From assembly GCA_002476865.1 (NCBI GenBank), contig DLNA01000031.1:1-22223 (forward strand): a stretch of 22,223 nucleotides of DNA, in the 5' to 3' direction. Numbering within the stretch: position 1 is the first letter of the stretch; every line of letters begins with the position of its first letter. The DNA is from Patescibacteria group bacterium UBA7522 (GTDB taxonomy: Bacteria > Patescibacteriota > CPR2 > UBA1875). The position numbers were made by a program, and so were the translations under genes. Under the pieces are notes generated by a model. It did no database searches. It was not told the DNA's origin and worked only from the letters and a program-made list of their open reading frames with translations. Of the stretch, positions 8,093 through 14,969 are shown in pieces.

Positions 8093-9355
8093 TTGAAAAT
8101 TCAAAAAATCACGGCTCGAGAAATCTTTGATTCAAGGGGCAACCCAACGGTTGCCGCTTCTTGTTGGCTCGTTGATGGAACAGTGGCGGAAGCAGCCGTT
8201 CCATCTGGCGCATCGACTGGCAGAGATGAGGCCTTTGAGCTTAGAGACGGCGACCCCAAAAGATTTAATGGCTTGGGTGTTTTGAGAGCCATTGCAAACA
8301 TTGAAAAAATTATAAGCCCTGCTTTGATTGGCCAAGATGCAAAAGATCAATCTGGTATAGACAAGAAGATGATTCAAATTGATGGCAGCGAAAACAAAGA
8401 AAATCTTGGTGCCAATTCCATTTTAGCTGTTTCTTTGGCAGTCGCAAGAGCTCAAGCAATCGCTGACGATATTGAGCTATATGAATATCTGGGAGTTAAG
8501 TTTAACGGTGCTCATCGGAAAAGATATTATCTACCAACACCAATGTTTAATGTAATTAATGGCGGCAAGCATGCTGAAAATAACATTGATATACAAGAGA
8601 CGATGATAGTTCCGATTATTTTTAAATCCTTTAAGGAAAAAATGAGAGCGGGTGTTGAGATATACCAAGCACTTAAAAAGGAACTTTTTTTAGAAGGACT
8701 CTCCGTCGGTCTTGGAGATGAGGGTGGTTTTGCGCCAAATCTAAGGAGCAATAAAGACGTTTTTGTTTATATCGAAAGAGCCATAGAAGAGGCCGGATAT
8801 TCAAAAAATAGCGTTAGAATCGCAATTGACCTTGCTGCCGATTCACTTTATGACTCCAAAAAGAAAACATATCTTTTGAGGGCAGAAAAAAAAGATTTTG
8901 ATCCGAATCGTTTAATAAATATTCTCTCCCTTTGGGCCAGGGATTACAAAATATTTTCTATTGAAGATGGTCTCTTTGAAAATGATAACAAATGGTCCGA
9001 ATTAACAAAAAAAATTAAGCCAACCTTATCAATTGGTGATGATCTTTTAGTGACTCAAAAAAAGAAAATTGAAAAAGCGGCTAAGGAGAAAAAAGCGAAC
9101 GGTGTTATTATAAAACTAAATCAGGTTGGTACATTGAGTGAGGCAGTCGGGGCGGTAAAAGAGGCTCAAAAAAATAAATTAAAAGTTATTGTCTCTCATC
9201 GATCCGGAGAAACCTCAGACCCTTTTATAGCGGACTTTGCGGTAGCAGCAGGGGCTGATTTTATAAAGTCAGGGGCTCCGGCCAGAAGCGAGAGATTGGC
9301 GAAGTATAATAGATTATTAAGAATTGAAGAACATATAAATTTAAAAAATAAATAA
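8093..9355 (+). CDS. eno: Enolase (phosphopyruvate hydratase)
   Basis: A 420-residue enolase converting 2-phosphoglycerate to PEP. Conserved parts are DSRGNPTV, PSGASTG, the substrate-contacting INGGKHAENNIDIQE, catalytic Glu210 in GDEGGFAPN, Mg2+ ligands Asp246, Glu291 (SIEDGL) and Asp316 (GDD), catalytic Lys341 in IIKLNQVGT, and SHRSGET. The usual SGETED(T) reads SGETSDPF, a mild variation. Start is TTG at 8093, matching the normal enolase N-terminus; its ribosome site AAGGGG (8081-8086) lies inside the end of the zinc-ribbon gene, so the two are probably translationally coupled. It is followed by a small membrane protein and then phosphoglycerate mutase, which supplies its substrate. Confidence 0.97.
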   Translation: MKIQKITAREIFDSRGNPTVAASCWLVDGTVAEAAVPSGASTGRDEAFELRDGDPKRFNGLGVLRAIANIEKIISPALIGQDAKDQSGIDKKMIQIDGSENKENLGANSILAVSLAVARAQAIADDIELYEYLGVKFNGAHRKRYYLPTPMFNVINGGKHAENNIDIQETMIVPIIFKSFKEKMRAGVEIYQALKKELFLEGLSVGLGDEGGFAPNLRSNKDVFVYIERAIEEAGYSKNSVRIAIDLAADSLYDSKKKTYLLRAEKKDFDPNRLINILSLWARDYKIFSIEDGLFENDNKWSELTKKIKPTLSIGDDLLVTQKKKIEKAAKEKKANGVIIKLNQVGTLSEAVGAVKEAQKNKLKVIVSHRSGETSDPFIADFAVAAGADFIKSGAPARSERLAKYNRLLRIEEHINLKNK

Positions 9356-9364
9356 GGAGGTAGA

Positions 9365-9703
9365 TTGAACAAGTTATTATCTTATGCCGGAGAGCTTTGT
9401 AACGGTCAGGGTTGTAAAGAAATTGAAATGGATCCGAGTTTTGTAACTAAATTAGTAGCAATTTTGGGTGGCTTTGTTGTTTTTCTTGTTTTTCTTCTGA
9501 TAATATCTTTTGGTTTTTGGCTTTGGATGTTGATAGACGCTCTAAGACGTAAAGAAGAAGAATTTAAAAAAATAAATAGCGGCGATAAGATTTTATGGCT
9601 AGTAATTCTTTTGGTATCGCTGGTAATGGGTCTTTGGTTTGTGGCCGCACTTGTGTATTTTTTTGTTATTTATCGTGCCCTGAAAACAAAAAACAAAAAG
9701 TAG
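9365..9703 (+). CDS. Small two-helix membrane protein, PLDc_N-like
   Basis: A 112-residue protein with two long hydrophobic stretches (about 28-58 and 76-105) separated by a charged loop RRKEEEFKKINSGDK. The arrangement LWMLIDALRR...KILWLVILL...YFFVIYR resembles the phospholipase-D nuclease N-terminal (PLDc_N) membrane domain, a non-catalytic module found alone in many small bacterial proteins. No catalytic residue is visible and its function is unknown. The TTG start at 9365 is chosen because AAGGAGG (9354-9360) sits 4 bases upstream and overlaps the enolase stop; ATG 9428-9430 (residue 22) is a possible internal alternative. It lies between two consecutive glycolytic enzymes. Confidence 0.75.
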   Translation: MNKLLSYAGELCNGQGCKEIEMDPSFVTKLVAILGGFVVFLVFLLIISFGFWLWMLIDALRRKEEEFKKINSGDKILWLVILLVSLVMGLWFVAALVYFFVIYRALKTKNKK

Positions 9704-9711
9704 GAAAAACA

Positions 9712-10950
9712 TTGAAAAAGATTTTACTTATTATTTTTGATGGTTTGGCCGACCGACCAATAAAAGAGCTTGGCGACAAGACGCCTTTAGATGTGGCCAA
9801 AACACCAAATCTTGATCGGCTTACATTTTTGGGGGCAATTGGGACTCAAAACGCTCTTTCTAAAAAAGAATACCCAACGTCAGAAGAGAGTCATTTTGAA
9901 ATTTTTGGCTATGAGCATATTGGTGATATGCCTGGTCGCGGAGTTCTTGAAGCACTGGGTCTTGGTGTTCCGGTGGGGAGGGGCGAGCTGGCTTTAAGAG
10001 TAAATTTTGCGACTGTCGACGAAAACCTAAAGGTTTTAGATCCTAGGGCGGGAAATATAAAAGATAATAGGTCTTTTTCAGAACTGGTTAAAGAAGAAAA
10101 GATCAATCAATTTAACTTTCGGCTTTATCCCGGGTTAGCTCATCGGGCGGCATTAGTTGTTTCTGGCGGTCCAGTCAGTAGTGCTATCAATCATCATTCA
10201 ACTATTGTTACCGATACTGACCCCCACAAAGCCAAGAATCATCTTGGTGGTGATAGGGTGATAAGACCTAGCGCTGTTGATAATAAGGCGGAATCTGTCC
10301 TAACGGCTGAAGCGCTATGGAAATATCAACTATTAACTCATAATAAGCTAAATAGTTTTATTGAAAATAAGGTAAGAAAAAGGCAGGGTCTTTTGCCTGT
10401 TAACTTCCTTTTGACAAGAGGGGCGGGCTTTAAAAAAGAGGTCGATAGTTTTTACGAGAAATATAAATTAAATGCAGCATGTGTCGCCGGGGCGCCACTT
10501 TACAAGGGAATCGCTAAATATTTTGGTATGGATGTAGTTGATGTTCCGGGGGCTACCGGTGGTGTTGACACCAATATTGACGCTAAAGTCAAAAAATCAA
10601 CCGAACTTCTTCGCTCCGGTTATGATTTTGTCTTCATGCACCTAAAGGGCGCAGACGTTGTTGCTGAGGAAGATGGTGACTTTGAGGCAAAAATAAAATT
10701 TTTTGAAAAAGCTGACAAGGCGTTTTCTGATCTGACTAGATTTCAGGGTATAATATGTATAACGGGAGACCATGCGACCCCGTGTATTTTAAAGGATCAT
10801 AGCGCCGATGAAGTTCCAATCCTAATAGTCGGAGAAAAGAGTGACCAGGTTCAAAGATTTACCGAAAAAGAATCTAAAAATGGTTCGCTAGGTCATATTA
10901 AAGGAAAAGAGATTATGCCAAAATTAATCAATGAGGCCAAGAATGTTTGA
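9712..10950 (+). CDS. apgM: Cofactor-independent phosphoglycerate mutase, archaeal type
   Basis: A 412-residue member of the archaeal-type, 2,3-bisphosphoglycerate-independent phosphoglycerate mutases in the alkaline phosphatase superfamily; interconverts 3- and 2-phosphoglycerate using metal ions. Motifs: metal-binding FDGLADRP (Asp10), TPNLDRL, probable nucleophile Ser57 in TSEESHFEIFGYEH (aligned with the family's GSD...LLGYDP), GRGVLEALG, NFATVD, HLKGADVVAEEDGDFEAK and metal-binding GDHATP (Asp353, His354). The TTG at 9712 is chosen because conserved sequence starts immediately there and AGGA lies 6 bases upstream. A longer reading frame from 9595 exists but its extra 39 residues merely overlap the membrane protein in another frame. 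It feeds enolase. Confidence 0.93.
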   Translation: MKKILLIIFDGLADRPIKELGDKTPLDVAKTPNLDRLTFLGAIGTQNALSKKEYPTSEESHFEIFGYEHIGDMPGRGVLEALGLGVPVGRGELALRVNFATVDENLKVLDPRAGNIKDNRSFSELVKEEKINQFNFRLYPGLAHRAALVVSGGPVSSAINHHSTIVTDTDPHKAKNHLGGDRVIRPSAVDNKAESVLTAEALWKYQLLTHNKLNSFIENKVRKRQGLLPVNFLLTRGAGFKKEVDSFYEKYKLNAACVAGAPLYKGIAKYFGMDVVDVPGATGGVDTNIDAKVKKSTELLRSGYDFVFMHLKGADVVAEEDGDFEAKIKFFEKADKAFSDLTRFQGIICITGDHATPCILKDHSADEVPILIVGEKSDQVQRFTEKESKNGSLGHIKGKEIMPKLINEAKNV

Positions 10951-11926
10951 TTTTATTACAATTGGAGGCGCAACAAGGGATATTTTCTTTAAATACGATA
11001 ATCTGCAAAAAAGAAAAGATAAAAAGTCAATCTCGGGTAGTTTTTTGATGGTTCCCTATGGCGAAAAGATGGTTTCGAAAAAGGTTTTTTATGCATACGG
11101 CGGCGGCGCTTTTAATGCGTCAACCTGCATAGCACGGCTCGGGGGTCGCGTGGCGGCAGTTTGTAACATTGGCTCCGAGGGAACTGGTAGCTTGGTCTTC
11201 AGGGCCCTTAAAGACGAAGGAGTAAACGTCTCTTTAATATCTCGTGACAAAAATAATCATACCGGTCTTTCGATTTTTATTTTGGGTAAAGACAATGAGC
11301 ACAGTGGGTTCCTAGAAAGAGGCGCCAACGATTTTTTAAAGATAGAAAAAATTAGTTATTTAAAAAAAACACGCTGGATATATCTCAGCTCCTTAACAGG
11401 AGAATCGTCGGATTTAATAGAAAAAGTTTTTAATTTTTCGGCAAAAAAGAATATAAAAATCGCCTTTAATCCTGGTTCAGAGCAGCTTAACAGGGGTGCT
11501 AAGTATCTTTCTGGTTACATAAAAAAAACCGAAATATTAATTCTAAATATGGATGAGGCAAAAGCACTGGTTTTTTCGGGCGGTGTTAAGAAGATTAAAA
11601 ATAGAAGAGAGTTATTATTTGAGCTCGAAAAGCTTGGTGCTAAAATAACGGTTGTTACTGATGGTCAAGACGGCTGTCATTTAATAATTGATAAAAAGAT
11701 TTATAGCCAGGCAGCGATTCCTTCACCTGTTTTTGATACTACTGGTGCGGGCGATTCCTTTGGCGCAACTTTTGCTTATGCGATTTCCAGGGACTTTGGT
11801 GTTAAAAAAAGCTTAAAGATGGCGGCGATTAACTCATCGTCGGTTGTCTCTTATATGGGAGCTCAAGACGGTTTATTAAAATTAAATCAGATAAGACGTT
11901 CAAAATGGCTATCGGAAAAAATTTAA
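10943..11926 (+). CDS. PfkB-family carbohydrate kinase
   Basis: A 327-residue ribokinase/PfkB-fold kinase. The N-terminal signature is GGGAFNASTCIARLGG with a following NIGSEG, and the C-terminal signature is DTTGAGDSFGATFAYA with catalytic base Asp271. The fold phosphorylates sugars or nucleosides using ATP (ADP in some relatives); substrate cannot be read from the motifs. Because it lies in a glycolytic cluster that lacks a recognisable phosphofructokinase, fructose-6-phosphate is an attractive guess, but adenosine, ribose or another sugar are equally open. ATG at 10943 is preferred over 10931: GAGG at 10933-10936 lies 6 bases upstream and the start overlaps the apgM stop, implying coupling. 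Confidence 0.88.
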   Translation: MFDFITIGGATRDIFFKYDNLQKRKDKKSISGSFLMVPYGEKMVSKKVFYAYGGGAFNASTCIARLGGRVAAVCNIGSEGTGSLVFRALKDEGVNVSLISRDKNNHTGLSIFILGKDNEHSGFLERGANDFLKIEKISYLKKTRWIYLSSLTGESSDLIEKVFNFSAKKNIKIAFNPGSEQLNRGAKYLSGYIKKTEILILNMDEAKALVFSGGVKKIKNRRELLFELEKLGAKITVVTDGQDGCHLIIDKKIYSQAAIPSPVFDTTGAGDSFGATFAYAISRDFGVKKSLKMAAINSSSVVSYMGAQDGLLKLNQIRRSKWLSEKI

Positions 11927-12753
11927 AACCAACTCATACTCATCAAATTAAATTATTTAAGATTTTTAGAGATAAAAATCGAAGAAAAGTTTTTATTTAT
12001 TCTTTTATTTTAATTCTGGTTTTATTTGGTCTTTACGGTGCTCTTAATCTAGTTCGTCTAGCGCCTAAAGAAGAGGAGAGACAGGACTTGGTTTTTGATA
12101 CTGGGGATCGTCCGTTACCCGAAGAGATTAAAATTTGGATAAATGCAAAAGGTGGTCTAAATATGCGATCAGAACCATCAAAAGAGAGCCAGATTGTAAA
12201 GATCATACCAAACGGAACGGAGCTTACGGCGATAGAACTATCCGGGGATTGGTACAAGGTTAGCTACGACGGCAAGATTGGCTGGGTGCATAGGGATTTT
12301 ATAAAAACATTTAAAGAAGAGGAAAGCAACAATCTTTCTGGAGATTGGAAATCTTACAAGAGTGCCGCCTATTCTTTTAACGTGAAATATCCGAAAGATT
12401 GGGTTTACCTGAGCTATGGAGCAAATACTGCTGCAAATCTGCTTGACTATATTGCTTTTGGGCTCCAGCTCTCTGACCAGTTAGATCCGGCGATTTTACC
12501 ACCGATTGTTGTTAAGGTAACCAGCGATTCGGATAGTGTGGTAATGGATCTTTATAATAAAAAAACAGAATCTAAAAAAGAACCTGTCACCATCTCTAGT
12601 AAAAACAGCGTTAAGTATACCTATATTTCTAGCTCGGGAGTACAGATGACTGCTTTTGTTGTTTCGAGCGGAAAATATACTTATATCCTGGAGGAGAGCG
12701 GCGGGTACGCAGATGAACTTAACGAGATGGCAAAAGGATTTAATTTTTTATAA
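11905..12753 (+). CDS. Membrane-anchored SH3b-domain protein with PsbP-like C-terminal region
   Basis: A 282-residue envelope protein: short basic cytoplasmic N-terminus, one transmembrane helix (about 29-50), a bacterial SH3 domain (about 74-134, with LNMRSEPS, GDWYKV and GWVHRDFI) and a C-terminal region beginning YSFNVKYPKDWVY that resembles the PsbP-like folds attached to many extracytoplasmic proteins. SH3b domains usually bind peptidoglycan or other wall ligands, so a wall-associated role outside the membrane is likely. The start at 11905 overlaps pfkB by 22 bases and has no strong ribosome site; no other usual start precedes the helix. Its place between metabolic genes has no obvious functional reason. 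Confidence 0.85.
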   Translation: MAIGKNLKPTHTHQIKLFKIFRDKNRRKVFIYSFILILVLFGLYGALNLVRLAPKEEERQDLVFDTGDRPLPEEIKIWINAKGGLNMRSEPSKESQIVKIIPNGTELTAIELSGDWYKVSYDGKIGWVHRDFIKTFKEEESNNLSGDWKSYKSAAYSFNVKYPKDWVYLSYGANTAANLLDYIAFGLQLSDQLDPAILPPIVVKVTSDSDSVVMDLYNKKTESKKEPVTISSKNSVKYTYISSSGVQMTAFVVSSGKYTYILEESGGYADELNEMAKGFNFL

Positions 12754-12766
12754 TATTTTTTAAAAA

Positions 12767-12803
12767 CAGAGATATTATTAATTGAAAATAACACTGATCT
12801 CTG
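12767..12803 (+). repeat. Inverted repeat upstream of the acyl-CoA synthetase gene
   Basis: Arms CAGAGAT (12767-12773) and ATCTCTG (12797-12803) are perfect 7-base complements around a 23-base AT-rich interval. The interval contains the TTGAAA of the putative promoter, so this could be an operator-like dyad or an RNA hairpin. It could equally be chance. Confidence 0.35.
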
Positions 12804-12810
12804 ACAAAAT
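12782..12810 (+). promoter_or_regulatory. Putative promoter of the acd-por fermentation module
   Basis: TTGAAA (12782-12787), 17-base spacer, CAAAAT (12805-12810): 5 of 6 and 4 of 6. It lies in the 98-base gap that separates the SH3 protein from the synthetase and oxidoreductase genes, and it overlaps the inverted repeat at 12767-12803. Confidence 0.3.
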
Positions 12811-12825
12811 ATAAACTAGAAAAGA

Positions 12826-12853
12826 AAATTTTTTGAATATATTTAAAAAATTT
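12826..12853 (+). repeat. AT-only hairpin abutting the acd ribosome-binding site
   Basis: AAATTTTTT (12826-12834) and AAAAAATTT (12845-12853) form a perfect 9-base-pair stem with a 10-base loop. The 3' arm ends exactly where GGAGGG (12854-12859) begins and covers the first two bases of the TTG candidate start. It is not followed by a U-run, so it is not a normal terminator; an effect on initiation is inferred. Confidence 0.45.
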
Positions 12854-14948
12854 GGAGGGTTTTATTAAAAATTTTTTTTCGCCTAGAAGCGTTGCTGTAA
12901 TCGGTGTTTCTCGAGAGCCGAATAAAATCGGATATATAATTTTTGATAATCTCTTGTCTTCTTTTAAAGGAAGCGTTTTTGGCGTTAATCCAAATGCGGA
13001 GATTGTTTTAGGTGAACATCTTTTTAGAACGGTTCTTGATATTAAGCCAAGTATTGATCTTGCAATAATTTCGGTACCGGCAAAGATAGTTCCAAGGATC
13101 CTTGAATCATGTGGGAAAAAGAAAATTCCTTACGTGGTTATTATCAGTTCTGGTTTTTCTGAGGTTGGAAATTCGGGGAAATTAAGAGAAGAAGATGTTA
13201 AAAAAATCTTAAAGAAATACAAGATGAGAGTACTTGGCCCCAATTGCCTTGGTCTAATAAATAACTTTAATAATTTAAATGCATCTTTCGCAACTACAAA
13301 ATTACCATCTAAATATAAAGTGGGTGTTTTTTCTCAGAGTGGGGCAATGGGAGCAGCAATGCTCGACTTCGCTAATGGTGGGGGTTTTGGCTTTTCTTAT
13401 TTTGTTAGTTTGGGCAACAAGGTTGATGTATCTGAAGTGGATCTTTTAAGATCGTGGCTAAATGATCCAAGCGTTGAGATTGCTGTTGGTTATTTAGAGG
13501 ACGTTAAAGATGGTAAGAGGTTTTTAGAGGAAGCGAAAAAATTTACTAATAAAAAACCGTTGATTCTTCTTAAGGGCGGTCTTACGAAAGCCGGTGAAAA
13601 GGCCTCTAATTTACACACCGCAGCTATGGCTCAAGACGAAACGGTTTTTAGGGCCGCCATGAAAGAGGCGGGGGTCGTTTTAGCAAAGAATTTAAGTGAA
13701 CTATTTGAGTTGGCAGTGGCATTTTCGGAAAATTCTCTCCCTGGGGGTAAAAATTTAGCAATTATTTCAAATGCTGGTGGCCCCTCAGTTGTAACAGCCG
13801 ACGCCTGTGAGGTTGAGGGAATAATTCTCCCGTCCTTATCTTCCTTTTCTGTTCATGAACTGGCCCAAAAAACAGAGGCCGCCTCGCTGGAAAACCCAAT
13901 AGATCTGCGAGGAGATGCTACGAGTAACGACTTTTTTTTAGCAGTAAAGCTGGCCCTTAAAGATAAAAATATAGACGGAATTTTAATTATTGTGTCCCCT
14001 CAAAGAATGACAGAGGTTGACGAGATTGCTTGGAGCATTGTGTCGGCAAAAAAAAGTGCCCAAAAGCCAATTTATGTTAATTTTTTGGGCGGCGAAGTTG
14101 TCTCTTCGGCGATAGAAATATTGAGGCAAAACGGAGTTCCGACCTTTGCTTATCCGGAACAGGCCGTGAAGGCCTTTCGATATCAAGCAAATTTTAAAAG
14201 CACCTCTACTAAAAAAATAAAAAATGATGGTCGCCACCCGAAACATAAAGTTGCAAAATCTGTTATAAAATTTTCAGGCAATCAGATGGATAGTGTAAAG
14301 CTCTCAAAGATTCTTGAGCTTTATGATATTGATATGGCGGAGGTTCGCTTGGCTCGCTCCAAAAAAGAAGCAGCCAAAGCAATCGAAGAGATAGCTCCTC
14401 CGGTTGTGATGAAAATCTCATCGCCAGATATAATCCATAAAACCGATGTTGGAGGGGTAATACTTGGCGTTAAGAACGGTAAAGAGGCCGAAGATGCGTT
14501 TGAAAAGATAATCAATAATGTCAAAAAGAATGATCCAGGGGCAAGAATAGATGGGGTTACTGTAATGGAAACAGCTCATGAGGGTTTGGAGCTTATAATT
14601 GGGGCCAAAAGAGACAGGGTTTTTGGCCCGGTTTTAATGTTTGGTTTCGGTGGAATTTTGGTAGAACTAATCTCTGATTATAGTTTGGTAATTGGGCCGT
14701 TTGATCGATCTAAGATAAAAAAATTAATCAATGAAACGAAAGCAGCAAAGATTATTGATGGCTACCGTTCTTCAAAAAAATATAGCAGAAAAGCTGTCGA
14801 GGATGTGCTTCTAAATCTAGGAAGATTAATTACCGATCACCCCGAGATTGAGTCAGTTGAGATTAATCCGCTGGTTTTATCCGATACTGGCAGGGGTGCA
14901 CTTGGCCTTGATGCAAAGATAAAAATAAATCAAAATGTGTTAGAATAA
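12852..14948 (+). CDS. ADP-forming acyl-CoA (acetyl-CoA) synthetase, fused alpha-beta
   Basis: A protein of up to 698 residues converting acetyl-CoA (or another acyl-CoA), ADP and phosphate to the acid, CoA and ATP. Order: CoA-binding Rossmann domain (FFSPRSVAVIGVS, about 8-130), succinyl-CoA-ligase-like domains with SQSGAMG and the likely phosphorylated His255 in NLHTAAMAQ, a linker (about 440-475), and a C-terminal ATP-grasp domain (about 476-698) with MKISSPDIIHKTDVGGV and the near-terminal ESVEINPLVL. Both subunits of the archaeal ACD are thus on one chain, as in many bacteria. The start is uncertain: TTG at 12852 precedes its own GGAGGG, whereas ATT at 12864 is placed correctly for that site. 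The next gene makes acyl-CoA, giving a substrate-level phosphorylation pair. Confidence 0.93.
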   Translation: MEGFIKNFFSPRSVAVIGVSREPNKIGYIIFDNLLSSFKGSVFGVNPNAEIVLGEHLFRTVLDIKPSIDLAIISVPAKIVPRILESCGKKKIPYVVIISSGFSEVGNSGKLREEDVKKILKKYKMRVLGPNCLGLINNFNNLNASFATTKLPSKYKVGVFSQSGAMGAAMLDFANGGGFGFSYFVSLGNKVDVSEVDLLRSWLNDPSVEIAVGYLEDVKDGKRFLEEAKKFTNKKPLILLKGGLTKAGEKASNLHTAAMAQDETVFRAAMKEAGVVLAKNLSELFELAVAFSENSLPGGKNLAIISNAGGPSVVTADACEVEGIILPSLSSFSVHELAQKTEAASLENPIDLRGDATSNDFFLAVKLALKDKNIDGILIIVSPQRMTEVDEIAWSIVSAKKSAQKPIYVNFLGGEVVSSAIEILRQNGVPTFAYPEQAVKAFRYQANFKSTSTKKIKNDGRHPKHKVAKSVIKFSGNQMDSVKLSKILELYDIDMAEVRLARSKKEAAKAIEEIAPPVVMKISSPDIIHKTDVGGVILGVKNGKEAEDAFEKIINNVKKNDPGARIDGVTVMETAHEGLELIIGAKRDRVFGPVLMFGFGGILVELISDYSLVIGPFDRSKIKKLINETKAAKIIDGYRSSKKYSRKAVEDVLLNLGRLITDHPEIESVEINPLVLSDTGRGALGLDAKIKINQNVLE
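12854..12866 (+). promoter_or_regulatory. Shine-Dalgarno site of acd with a possible ATT start
   Basis: GGAGGG at 12854-12859 lies 4-5 bases before ATT at 12864-12866, spacing like other genes here (GGGGG then 4 bases at tpiA). The only TTG in frame (12852) overlaps the site instead of following it, and an in-frame TGA at 12834-12836 blocks anything further upstream. Confidence 0.45.
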
Positions 14949-14954
14949 ATAAGA

Positions 14955-14969
14955 AAGAGGGTAAGTATA
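14955..14969 (+). promoter_or_regulatory. Shine-Dalgarno site and ATA start of the oxidoreductase alpha gene
   Basis: AAGAGGG (14955-14961) is followed after five bases by ATA (14967-14969). No ATG, GTG or TTG occurs in this frame between the TAA at 14946-14948 and the conserved GYPITP segment, so initiation at a rare codon is the simplest reading. Confidence 0.55.

Noticed and set aside
9595..9711. Extended N-terminus for the phosphoglycerate mutase
   Set aside because: The 39 extra residues overlap the membrane-protein gene in another frame and have no homology; conserved sequence begins at TTG 9712 with its own AGGA.
10931..10942. ATG at 10931 as the PfkB kinase start
   Set aside because: It adds only four residues, and the GAGG ribosome site lies within them; ATG 10943 has correct spacing.
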